This document shows, piece after piece, positions 15,485 through 24,296 of a stretch of 64,000 nt of DNA. Position numbers and translations under genes: made by a program. How positions within the stretch are numbered: position 1 is the stretch's first letter; each line of letters starts with the position of its first letter. The DNA lies in the NCBI GenBank assembly GCA_944384065.1, contig CALWRY010000001.1, forward strand, positions 87,673 to 151,672, read 5' to 3'. The notes under the pieces were generated by a model. The model searched no databases, had not been told where the DNA came from, and worked only from the letters and a program-made list of their open reading frames with translations. Source of the DNA: an uncultured Enterocloster sp. Its GTDB lineage: Bacteria; Bacillota; Clostridia; Lachnospirales; Lachnospiraceae.

Positions 15485-17056
15485 CTACACTGAAAATGTC
15501 GCTATAAGCTTATCCCGTTCTGTACGCACTGCATGCAGTACTTCAAGCGCCTCCAGCGAACATTCGGACAATTTGTCCGCGTATTGTTCTATTTTTTGAA
15601 TTGTGTCCCCATCCTCCCCTCTATATGTACTACTGTGTGATTTTAAAATAGATTCTTCGATTTCCTCGAAATATCTCTCTATACGGAGTCCAAGTCTTGG
15701 AAAGAGAGAAACGTTTATTTCTTTTATCGTCTCCTCTATATAGTCATTATAAATACTATATGTTTTCCCTATTAAATACCGGTCTGGATCGAAAAAACTC
15801 CTTTCAACTCTCGTTTCCACCGGCTTTGGAACCGTAAATGCCCGAATGCATTCTATAAACGCATCTTGAAGCTTCTGTTGAGGATTTGCCATTTCATATC
15901 GGCCCCCGTGCCCCTCCATTTTGTTTTGAAGCTCGGCCGCAAAGCTTACTCCTGCCGTATAAATACTACTTTTTGCTTTCACACAGTATAACCTTGCCCC
16001 ATACTTCCTCTTCATCTCTTCTAATTTCCCCCGTAGACTATATAGGAGCACCGTGTGAAGTTCATCTTTTGTTTTAATTATGTCTTCTGCAATCTGTGCG
16101 TGCAGCAGATTCCGCCTTAGCCGTTCCTGTCTTCTCTGCTTCTTGATGCTTTCCTCATTATCTTCTCTTAGGCTGCAAATAAAAGTTTGCAGTTTTCCCA
16201 CATAGATGTCACATTCTTTTTTAACGCGTCTCAGCTCTGTATATGCCATAGTCAGCGGCGTATCTGCCTGCAGAACATACCTATATTTTTTTATCATATC
16301 GACAAGCCATATATCGAGCCCGTCTAAAAATGCATCATTTTTATCTTGAGAGTCTACCCGAAAGTATTTACCCCTTCCAATTCTTTCATTTCCAAATTCT
16401 CCAAGTATCTGTCTCGCCCTGTCCTCCAAATCCCGCAGCTGTTGTTCTCCCTGCTGGAGATAATTTAGACAATTTAACACGGAGATGAAATTTCCATTTG
16501 TAAGCCTCTGCATTTCCCTCAAAAATTCGCGCTCTGACTGCTTTCCAAATTGCGAGGACATGTAATTAATAATGCAAAAATCGGCTTTCCTTATTTCCTG
16601 TTTTGTAACCGCATCAAGCTTCTCTTTTTTATCATCTTCCAAACCTGGAGTATCAATGATAATAATATCATCCTTTAAAAATTCAGAAGGCGTTTCAATA
16701 TATATTTGGCAATCCCGATAGCTGTCATCTTGCTGACGCTTTGTAATAATTGACTGCGCAGCGTATTCTGTAACCTCCCTTTCTTCGCCGCTTACCAGAT
16801 TTTTTAATACAATCCTGCTCCGTCTGCCATACCGAATTTTTGTGACAACCTTTGTTACAGGCATAATCCCTGTAGGAAGACTGGTGCCAAGCAGTGCATT
16901 GATTAGGGATGATTTCCCGCTGGAAAACACCCCGCATACTACGATGCAAAACGGTCTGTGCTGTTTTGCCAGAGCAAGCTTCTCTTTTCCATAAGAAGTA
17001 GTTCTCTGCAATTCTCTCAAAAGCTCCTCATTCTCCCACTCTTCAACCGTTTTCAT
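15485..17056 (-). CDS. Dynamin-like GTPase (second copy of the cassette)
   Basis: 523 aa. The G domain starts near residue 37: G1 GVFSSGKSSL (42-51), a G2 Thr in MPVTKVVT (65-72), G3 DTPGLED (135-141), and a degenerate G4 where LNCLNYL (194-200) replaces N/TKxD. The rest is long helices with coiled-coil character (KKQRRQERLRRNLLHAQ), as in the stalk of bacterial dynamin-like proteins. No strong transmembrane helix is seen, so membrane contact may depend on partners. Such proteins bind and remodel membranes in a GTP-dependent way, often as unequal pairs, and a larger partner is encoded two genes upstream. The start overlaps the glycine-zipper gene by 14 bp. Confidence 0.83.
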   Translation of the reverse strand: MKTVEEWENEELLRELQRTTSYGKEKLALAKQHRPFCIVVCGVFSSGKSSLINALLGTSLPTGIMPVTKVVTKIRYGRRSRIVLKNLVSGEEREVTEYAAQSIITKRQQDDSYRDCQIYIETPSEFLKDDIIIIDTPGLEDDKKEKLDAVTKQEIRKADFCIINYMSSQFGKQSEREFLREMQRLTNGNFISVLNCLNYLQQGEQQLRDLEDRARQILGEFGNERIGRGKYFRVDSQDKNDAFLDGLDIWLVDMIKKYRYVLQADTPLTMAYTELRRVKKECDIYVGKLQTFICSLREDNEESIKKQRRQERLRRNLLHAQIAEDIIKTKDELHTVLLYSLRGKLEEMKRKYGARLYCVKAKSSIYTAGVSFAAELQNKMEGHGGRYEMANPQQKLQDAFIECIRAFTVPKPVETRVERSFFDPDRYLIGKTYSIYNDYIEETIKEINVSLFPRLGLRIERYFEEIEESILKSHSSTYRGEDGDTIQKIEQYADKLSECSLEALEVLHAVRTERDKLIATFSV

Positions 17057-17561
17057 AGCGTCTCCAAATCTCAGCTATTTTTTCTCCGCACATGTCAATT
17101 TGTTTTACATAATTCCGCGCAGCTTCATCCTCCCGCTGTTTTCTAAAATTGCTTTCCCTATGTCCCATGGCTCCTGCAGAAATCACTGCACCGCAGGCTG
17201 CCCCAGCCGCTCCTCCAACAATATGCTGCGATATAACGGCTCCAATAACCGCTCCTGCAACTGCGCCGCCTATACTGACTTTTCCCATTGTCAATCCAGA
17301 TCCCTTTTCGGCCACTGCTTCCTGGAGCGTCAGTACGCTTAGCGCCTTAAGTACTTCCTGTCTGCACTGCGCGTTTTCTACGGATTCCATCCAGCGTCCT
17401 TCCTCGCTCATTCTGCTAGACCATCGCTTCACTTTCGTCTGGAAGGTATGGTTCAGGTCGTTAAACCGAATTCCTCCTTGATTTATCTGAAAGCGAATCG
17501 TCTTTACCATTTCCTCTTTTAAAGCTGACCATTGCGTCAGAAATGCATCTGCACGTGTCAT
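17043..17561 (-). CDS. Glycine-zipper membrane protein between two dynamin-like GTPases
   Basis: About 172 aa. A single hydrophobic block (VSIGGAVAGAVIGAVISQHI, then VGGAAGAACGAVISAGA) carries repeated GxxxG/AxxxG spacing, a glycine zipper that forms tight helical hairpins in membranes. The flanks are charged and helical; the C-terminus is rich in Arg/Lys. I chose ATG 17561 (MTRADAF) with AAAGGGTGA upstream. It lies between the two GTPase genes, overlapping the second by 14 bp. A plausible role is the membrane anchor or pore-like partner that the smaller GTPase lacks; this is inference from hydrophobicity and context. Confidence 0.68.
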   Translation of the reverse strand: MTRADAFLTQWSALKEEMVKTIRFQINQGGIRFNDLNHTFQTKVKRWSSRMSEEGRWMESVENAQCRQEVLKALSVLTLQEAVAEKGSGLTMGKVSIGGAVAGAVIGAVISQHIVGGAAGAACGAVISAGAMGHRESNFRKQREDEAARNYVKQIDMCGEKIAEIWRRYENG

Positions 17562-17627
17562 AGAATCACCCTTTCTTGCACCTCCACAGCACAGGACAGC
17601 GGGAAAACCGTCCTGTGCCATGGCAAT

Positions 17628-19811
17628 TTATTTTTGTATCGCATATGTCAATATTTCTTCCTCTGAATATGTCTTGTCGCCCAAAAGCTCCGATATCTTA
17701 TTAAAGCATAAAACCATATCCTTTTTAATTTTCTCAAATAATGCCGCCTTTTCATCATAGTCAAACTGTCCGGATCTAATGTCATCTATCAAATCCTGCA
17801 GCTGCTTCTGTTTCTGCCGCATCTCTAGTTCAATTGCCCCTGTAAGCTCACCTGACTTATAAACCAGTTCCTGCTCAAAGGCAGCTTCGATCTTCATGGT
17901 AATCTCCTCTTTGCTATCCGCAATGCTTTGTACAGTTGCCCCCTTCATCCCAAGGATAATTTGGTTCCCAATACCCGAAGCGTTTTTCCGCAAGCTTATA
18001 ATTCCCCATATTGCACGGGCAGCATAGTAAATCCATGCGGGCGGGAAGATAGAGGCTACTACAAAGGCGAGTATATAATCTCCCATCTCCTTCATTAAAT
18101 TTTCTTTAATAAATGTGCCCCAGGGTTTTTTCCCTTCAACGCCTGTGGTGATCATATCATCAAAGTTGAAAAGCAAGGCACCGCTGATGAGCGCCTGTAT
18201 GATACTCATATCCCCTGAAACGGGATCTGTAGCCCCCTCTGTTTTCGTCCTGATTCTTTTAGCTGCTGATTCGGTTCCCCTCTGACCTGCCGCAACAACA
18301 TCCGCAACCAGCTTCTGGAAATCAAATCCGTCCAGCTTTACACTTTTTATATTTTCCGCATAACCCTGCAGTTGGCTGACCAGACGCTGGATAACAGGCT
18401 CGCTGTTTACAATGATTTTATTTACCATTTTTTCAACTTCACTCTGTATATAAGCCTCCACTAATTCTATAATAGGCCTCATTAGCCTCTCGAACTCTTT
18501 ATCCCGGGCCATTTGGTCTGCCCCTTCAGGATCAAAAATATCCTGAATCCTGTATTTGGCTTTTAAAGCGAAGATCTTCCCCTCGTCCAGTATTCCAAAG
18601 TCAATTTTCTTTCCTTTAAAATAATCATCCCAATTATTTTCACTGCTCGTTAGGAAATTTTGATAGGCAGACTGAACATTTACCAGCATTTCTCTCATGC
18701 CCATATCCAGCGCCTGATTCATCCCATCTAAGTTCCTTATAATTTCATCGATTGCTGCCTGCTGCTTCTCTTTTTTACTCTCTAGCTCCTCTACTTTTGA
18801 TTTACCCAGTTCCAGAATCTCTGCCATATGATCGCTTGTGGAACCAAGCATGCCTGCCATGCGGGGCATAAATCCTTTATATCCTGCTATATCCCGGTCA
18901 TCCGCTCCCAGGAACTCATAAAGAGCTTTCTCAAATTCTGGCACGCCGGTGTATGCGTCTTCTTCGGGCTTCACCTCCTTATCTATGTATATGATACCTT
19001 TCCGTTCCCTTTTAGGTATTCCAGTACGTGCACAAAATGAAGTCAATGCATCTATACAAAACACTCGGGAATCATATAATTTTTGATCAAAATTTCCATC
19101 ATCATCTGTAAATACATCTTCAAGATCATGCCTCAGTTTTTCCCGGAAACTATCTTCATCCTGCTCTTGAACCATATTATACCAGTTCACAACAAAAAAA
19201 ACATTTTTCAACTGCCTGCGGCGGAAATTCTTTTCCACATATTCCTTTGCTTTTTGATCCATTGCCTGCGTCGCATGCATCATAAATACAATCGCATCTG
19301 CTTTTTTTGCAAAATCCCCTGCCGTCTTATCGTCTGTCGTTGTATTCCCCAGGCCAGGTGAATCCACAAAAATCACCGTTGGATTTCTTAGCCTGCGTTT
19401 CAATTCAACATAGGAAACTTCCGTGAATTTCTCCTCATTCTGGAATTCCAACCGGTATTTCTCTCCAAACTCGGACAAAGGGATAATCTCATCAGGCCGA
19501 TCCGTGTCACGGTACTTAATGACTGCTTTGTCGCTGTCCTCTCCGTTTACAATTTTGGTAATGACCGGCGTTTCCGGGTTAATGGAAACGGTTAGAAGCG
19601 GTTGGCGCATCATGGCATTCAGCGTAGTTGATTTTCCGGCGCTGAATCCGCCTGTAAACATGACAGAAAATAGACCCTTCATATATTCCTTAATTTTATC
19701 TGCAATCTGATCCGCCTCAACATTCATTCCCGCCATGCGAAGCTGTTCCTCATACTGAATCATCTGGGCAATTACACTGTCCCTAAGTGCCTGCGCTTTT
19801 GTTTTTCCCAT
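17628..19811 (-). CDS. Large dynamin-like GTPase
   Basis: 727 aa. G1 is TGGFSAGKSTTLNA (53-66), the G2 Thr lies in NPETPVITK (78-86), G3 is DSPGLGNTTTDD (150-161), and a modified G4 VVNWYNMV (207-214) stands where N/TKxD is expected. Long helical regions follow, with a hydrophobic paddle-like segment (YILAFVVASIFPPAWIYY, near 600-630), the usual membrane-insertion site of bacterial dynamin-like proteins. AGGAGGAAATAGGT fixes the start at 19811; a longer frame overlaps the gene upstream. It probably works with the neighbouring smaller GTPase and the pseudo-GTPase in membrane remodelling or repair. Confidence 0.86.
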   Translation of the reverse strand: MGKTKAQALRDSVIAQMIQYEEQLRMAGMNVEADQIADKIKEYMKGLFSVMFTGGFSAGKSTTLNAMMRQPLLTVSINPETPVITKIVNGEDSDKAVIKYRDTDRPDEIIPLSEFGEKYRLEFQNEEKFTEVSYVELKRRLRNPTVIFVDSPGLGNTTTDDKTAGDFAKKADAIVFMMHATQAMDQKAKEYVEKNFRRRQLKNVFFVVNWYNMVQEQDEDSFREKLRHDLEDVFTDDDGNFDQKLYDSRVFCIDALTSFCARTGIPKRERKGIIYIDKEVKPEEDAYTGVPEFEKALYEFLGADDRDIAGYKGFMPRMAGMLGSTSDHMAEILELGKSKVEELESKKEKQQAAIDEIIRNLDGMNQALDMGMREMLVNVQSAYQNFLTSSENNWDDYFKGKKIDFGILDEGKIFALKAKYRIQDIFDPEGADQMARDKEFERLMRPIIELVEAYIQSEVEKMVNKIIVNSEPVIQRLVSQLQGYAENIKSVKLDGFDFQKLVADVVAAGQRGTESAAKRIRTKTEGATDPVSGDMSIIQALISGALLFNFDDMITTGVEGKKPWGTFIKENLMKEMGDYILAFVVASIFPPAWIYYAARAIWGIISLRKNASGIGNQIILGMKGATVQSIADSKEEITMKIEAAFEQELVYKSGELTGAIELEMRQKQKQLQDLIDDIRSGQFDYDEKAALFEKIKKDMVLCFNKISELLGDKTYSEEEILTYAIQK

Positions 19812-19839
19812 ACCTATTTCCTCCTCGTATAAATAATGA

Positions 19840-21483
19840 TTATCCAAACATCTCCTCCAGTTTGGGCAGTTCTTCTTTTTGAATCTGCAAAATCAAGCTG
19901 CGCCTCTGTCCAGCCCACACAGCTTTCTCCTTTAATTCCGCCAACCTATTCAATACCAAATTGACAAAGCTTTTATATTCCTCCTCCACGGCATTCCCTG
20001 CCTCCTCTGCGAGAACATTAATTGAGCGGGAGCATTCTTCCTGCACTTCCTTGTTTATAATCTGGCAAAGACTATGTACCTGTCGGATCATTGCCTCTCT
20101 ATTCTCCGCCTCTATTTTTTCCCTGGACAGTTTTTTTACTAATTGTGAACCAACGGCCGTCCCCACTGCCAGTGGAACATAGCCCAAGACAATTGCCGGT
20201 ATAGCCACAGCCAGCATCGCCTTGCTGTAAAAATTCAATTTTTTCTTTGTGTTAGAAGCGTCTTTATCAATCTGGATTTTCCATTGGATTTCCTTTTGTG
20301 GAATAGGTGCAGGTTCTGTTACTCCTCCATTTATATTTTCCTCAAAAAATTCTCCCGCATCATTTTTCATTACTTCTGTTAGTCTTTCACCTAATCTTTT
20401 TAATTCCTCTTTCATCAATTTTTGCAATTGTCCGATACACTCTCTTCCTGCTGTTTCCAGAAATCGGGGAAGCATTCTTCCTGCATAATTTATATCTTCT
20501 GTTTTGTGAAGAGTCTCCACAATATTGCTCTCCAGGCTAGCAGTATATTGATCGATTGCCTTATAGCAGGAATATTGTATCGTTCCTTTTATTTCACTTC
20601 TTGCACGGTCTGCAGCTAATTTTCCTCTCCGAATCATCTGCTCCTGATGGCTCCTCAAGCTGCAGATAACCTGCTCGATTTCATCCGCATCCAAGGTTGT
20701 TTGTTCCGCCAGTTCGTCTAACGCTTCTTTTGTCTCCCTCAGGCAGATCCTAGCGGACTGAAGCTCTGACAGCTCTGATAACTTCTGCTTTTCCGTAATA
20801 AGTTCTTCATGGATGAATGTTCTAAGCTCACCCGTTCCGATCTCAAAAAATCTCCCGTCTTTTCCTATAGATTTAAGGCACCAATCCACCCGATCCCTTA
20901 AAGCTGTATAATCTTCCGAACTGCTAATCATCATCCCATCCGATAATAAAATAGCAAATCTGGGAGCCCCAAGATAATTCTGTATATATAATGTAATAAA
21001 TTCTCTCTCCACTGCTGTAAGCAGACATGTCGCACTGGTTATCAAAAAAACATAGTCCGCCTTTGCCAGCTTTTCTCTCCAATCAAAATCCGTAAATCCC
21101 GCCTGGCTGCTGATGATTTCGATATTGATCTCTCCTAAAAACGAATTCGTTCTATATAGCTGAAGAACAATTGGCTCATTTGTATCCTCTATTAGCCGAT
21201 CCATATCCTGTATCACATCGTCTTTCCCCTCGGAAATTTGAATATCAACCGAACTATTTATATCCTGGATGCGGATATTTTCCGGAAGCACCCGGATATC
21301 AAAGGCCTCCTTTACCGCCTCCAAAGCTCCCTTTAAATGTAACGTAAGAAACGTAATGTGCAGTTTATTGTGCGGATGCTGCAGAGCAGCGTTTTCCGCC
21401 ATTTGCACTATTTTATTCTGTTCCAATTTCCTCCCAATATCAGCGCAGGCTTCCCGAACTATTGATGCCGTTCCATTCTTCAT
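19840..21483 (-). CDS. Dynamin-like protein with degenerate nucleotide site (pseudo-GTPase)
   Basis: 547 aa. The layout mirrors a dynamin-like protein: an N-terminal alpha/beta region, then EKLAKADYVFLITSATCLLT and EREFITLYIQNYLGAPRFAI, which match the post-G3 helix and strand (ADxVLFVxxAxxxLTxxE). There is no P-loop (no GxxxxGKS) and no DxPG, so GTP binding is unlikely. A helical stalk and a hydrophobic hairpin (FYSKAMLAVAIPAIVLGYVP, about 420-450) follow. It may pair with the active GTPase as a regulatory or scaffold subunit. RBS TTAGGAGGAAATG supports the start. It sits between the M48 protease and the large GTPase. Confidence 0.62.
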   Translation of the reverse strand: MKNGTASIVREACADIGRKLEQNKIVQMAENAALQHPHNKLHITFLTLHLKGALEAVKEAFDIRVLPENIRIQDINSSVDIQISEGKDDVIQDMDRLIEDTNEPIVLQLYRTNSFLGEINIEIISSQAGFTDFDWREKLAKADYVFLITSATCLLTAVEREFITLYIQNYLGAPRFAILLSDGMMISSSEDYTALRDRVDWCLKSIGKDGRFFEIGTGELRTFIHEELITEKQKLSELSELQSARICLRETKEALDELAEQTTLDADEIEQVICSLRSHQEQMIRRGKLAADRARSEIKGTIQYSCYKAIDQYTASLESNIVETLHKTEDINYAGRMLPRFLETAGRECIGQLQKLMKEELKRLGERLTEVMKNDAGEFFEENINGGVTEPAPIPQKEIQWKIQIDKDASNTKKKLNFYSKAMLAVAIPAIVLGYVPLAVGTAVGSQLVKKLSREKIEAENREAMIRQVHSLCQIINKEVQEECSRSINVLAEEAGNAVEEEYKSFVNLVLNRLAELKEKAVWAGQRRSLILQIQKEELPKLEEMFG

Positions 21484-21497
21484 TGCTTCATTTCCTC

Positions 21498-22421
21498 CTA
21501 AATTACACTTACAATTTGTTCTGTTCTTCGATTCAGCTCCTCATCCGTATAAAGCTCCGTTCCCGCAAAGGGCCTTTTTCCTGTTAGCCTGTAATATTTT
21601 TCTGAATTTGCAAATACACGTAGCGCCTCCATTCGTTTTGCAAGAATGGGATGATCCGCAAAAAGCTCCTGCAGATACCCAATTTGAGAATGTCTCAGGC
21701 TGTCGCTGGTACTCTGGATATATGTATCGACATCAAAATTTTCAACTGCTTCAAATCCAGCTTCCAGTCTTAATAGGGTACGGCAGGCAGTATATATATC
21801 TCCACAGCAGAGCAGCCCCGCACGATCCGCAGAAATTTCTGATCGCCTGCTCCATGCTTTCAGCGGCCAGGATATCAACTGATATACAGCTGGTCCGACA
21901 AGAGGAATCAACTGCGAAAAACTGCTCATGGTACTAACAACTGTATGGTACAGCACATGTCCCAGAGCAATATGCCCACACTCGTGCCCGATAACAAAGC
22001 ACACCTCATCATTTTCAAATATATTCTTCAAAAGACTGCTTACCGCAATATAAACAAACTCATCTGTTCCTACCGTCATCGCATTCAGGCCAGTAATTGA
22101 TGATGAAATAACCGTATATGGCACATTAATTTCCAATGTTTTTGCGCAGTGTCTTATGATATCTCCTATTTCTGATTCTTGATCATCAATACGCAGTCCC
22201 GTCGAAAAAATCAATCCGTATTGAGCATCTACCGTCAAATCCACTAGACCGGCAAATGCTTTATTTACCATCGGCGAATCCAATACCCGGATAATTCCCG
22301 CATCTACTGGATGCGCAAAGTCAAGTGCACTGTCCCTGGATTTTTCTGAACGTTCAATTTTTTCATTATTCTTTAAAAACATTTCAAACGATGGACACTC
22401 TAAATTATATTTTTTATCCAT
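21498..22421 (-). CDS. M48-family zinc metalloprotease
   Basis: About 307 aa. The zinc site is HECGH (146-150, HExxH), with the third ligand in the downstream ExSADRAG motif (RRSEISADRAGLL). This is the M48 (HtpX/Oma1-like) signature. A weak hydrophobic stretch (VVSTMSSFSQLIPLVGPAVY) follows the active site; there is no classic N-terminal multi-pass anchor. M48 proteases commonly act in membrane-protein quality control. I placed the start at 22421 (MDKKYNL) with AAGGGGAG upstream. It is the second gene of the dynamin cassette. By analogy with Oma1, which cleaves a dynamin in mitochondria, it could process the GTPases; that is speculative. Confidence 0.85.
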   Translation of the reverse strand: MDKKYNLECPSFEMFLKNNEKIERSEKSRDSALDFAHPVDAGIIRVLDSPMVNKAFAGLVDLTVDAQYGLIFSTGLRIDDQESEIGDIIRHCAKTLEINVPYTVISSSITGLNAMTVGTDEFVYIAVSSLLKNIFENDEVCFVIGHECGHIALGHVLYHTVVSTMSSFSQLIPLVGPAVYQLISWPLKAWSRRSEISADRAGLLCCGDIYTACRTLLRLEAGFEAVENFDVDTYIQSTSDSLRHSQIGYLQELFADHPILAKRMEALRVFANSEKYYRLTGKRPFAGTELYTDEELNRRTEQIVSVI

Positions 22422-22533
22422 ATCTCCCCTTCTTTCCTCTCTTTGCGAAAGCATATTTAAAAACCACATCATCCATTTAATAGCTAGAGTATATCATCTA
22501 TTACTATATAGCTTGTCACTTTCTGCGAAACAT

Positions 22534-23322
22534 CTAACCCTCACAACCGACGGGAATCTCACCAAAATACGAAAGCAGCTCATTTAATTCATATAGCGTA
22601 TATCGGCCTTTTTTCATGACATATATCATAATATTTTCTCTTCGTTTATTTTCTCTGAATGAATATCCTGCTGCTCCCAGTAGCCTCGTACCGTCCTGAT
22701 AGTTTGGAGTCAGCCCCATTGTAAGCCATATTGCATTTTCTCTTGACACATTATAATCAGGATTTCGAAGTTTGCTAAATGTTTGCCTTGAAAAACATAA
22801 TTTATTGTAATAGTCCGCATCCGTTTTATACCCTTCTTTTTCCATTTGCTTTACTAAAAGCTGATAAAAAGACTCATGATTTGCCTTTAACTCATTCTCA
22901 AGACTTGGATGCTTGGGTGTACTACAAAACTTTTCGACAATAGCCCCTATTTTTGAATTTTTACCATATTTAGATGCTATACTCTTGAGAGTCGTTTGAT
23001 CGCATGCTTCAAGAATCTGCTTCAGCACAATCTCGTCATCAGAACGTTTTTCTGCAAGATACATCCCGCAAGCAGGCGAGATATGACAGAAATTTTGAAA
23101 ATTATTTCTCCACTCCATTGAATTTTTTTGGCCCGCTATAAGACCAGTTACTAGATTTACCGCCATATCCTCCATAGAACTTTCGGCATTTTTTTCTTGC
23201 ATCTTACTTAATAACTTTTCCAGCTCCAGTACATCAAAAAAATCAATCATATAAATCTCCATTCCGCCGCCTTTCAGCTGGCGGTACAAATAGTAATGAA
23301 TAGGCATAGCTTGTGAATCCAT
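22534..23322 (-). CDS. Protein with C-terminal HTH regulatory domain, first gene of the dynamin cassette
   Basis: 262 aa. The C-terminal ~110 residues (TDADYYNKLCFSRQTFSKLR, then SRENAIWLTMGLT, then LLGAAGYSF) form a recognisable XRE-like HTH module. It occurs at the C-terminus of many Firmicutes stress and defence proteins and ends in a motif like MKKGRYTLYELNELL. The N-terminal half is helical and unrecognised; it may sense a signal. Two starts are possible: ATG 23322, with no clear binding site, and ATG 23262 (MEIYMID), with AAAGGCGG upstream. The promoter in the inverted-repeat segment drives this gene. Probable role: regulator or sensor of the cassette. Confidence 0.6.
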   Translation of the reverse strand: MDSQAMPIHYYLYRQLKGGGMEIYMIDFFDVLELEKLLSKMQEKNAESSMEDMAVNLVTGLIAGQKNSMEWRNNFQNFCHISPACGMYLAEKRSDDEIVLKQILEACDQTTLKSIASKYGKNSKIGAIVEKFCSTPKHPSLENELKANHESFYQLLVKQMEKEGYKTDADYYNKLCFSRQTFSKLRNPDYNVSRENAIWLTMGLTPNYQDGTRLLGAAGYSFRENKRRENIMIYVMKKGRYTLYELNELLSYFGEIPVGCEG

Positions 23323-23376
23323 CTTAATCGATTAGTTTCAATAAAAACATCTAATTGATCAGCTATTTTCAAAAAA

Positions 23377-23392
23377 GTGTACTTTTCCGAAC
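23377..23392. repeat. Left half of a 16-bp perfect inverted repeat flanking the cassette promoter
   Basis: GTGTACTTTTCCGAAC. Its exact reverse complement lies at 23479-23494, and the match extends imperfectly through an adjacent AAAA. It falls in the 5' leader of the HTH gene, about 18-33 bp after the predicted transcription start. Candidate recombination site or operator. Confidence 0.8.
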
Positions 23393-23416
23393 TTCCATAT
23401 TTTCTATATATAGTTG

Positions 23417-23445
23417 ATTATATTGCAAAAACACTGAAAGTACAA
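23417..23445 (-). promoter_or_regulatory. Promoter of the dynamin cassette, inside the inverted-repeat segment
   Basis: On the minus strand TTGTAC (23440-23445) and TATAAT (23417-23422) are 17 bp apart. The element lies entirely within the 86 bp enclosed by the two repeat halves and points to the HTH gene. Inversion of the segment would turn it away from the cassette. Confidence 0.72.
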
Positions 23446-23478
23446 GGAAATATGTACAATTTTACAAAAAAATACATT

Positions 23479-23494
23479 GTTCGGAAAAGTACAC
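23479..23494. repeat. Right half of the 16-bp inverted repeat
   Basis: GTTCGGAAAAGTACAC, exact reverse complement of 23377-23392. It lies 33 bp beyond the end of the frameshifted recombinase gene. Confidence 0.8.
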
Positions 23495-23526
23495 CTTTTC
23501 AAGCCATAAGCTCTCCTAATAAATCC

Positions 23527-24179
<653 letters not shown>

Positions 24180-24236
24180 TCAGTCATTTTATTAGTAATC
24201 GTTCAGACATTCAAAGTATACCGCGCCATTTCCGCC

Positions 24237-24265
24237 TTGTAAGATACTTCTTCCTGCGCTATACT
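24237..24265 (+). promoter_or_regulatory. Promoter of the AAA/PD-(D/E)XK gene
   Basis: TTGTAA (24237-24242), 17-bp spacer, TATACT (24260-24265). The start codon follows about 25 bp after the expected start site. Confidence 0.65.
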
Positions 24266-24296
24266 AAAATCACATGATAGAAAAGGAGAGTTTTTC

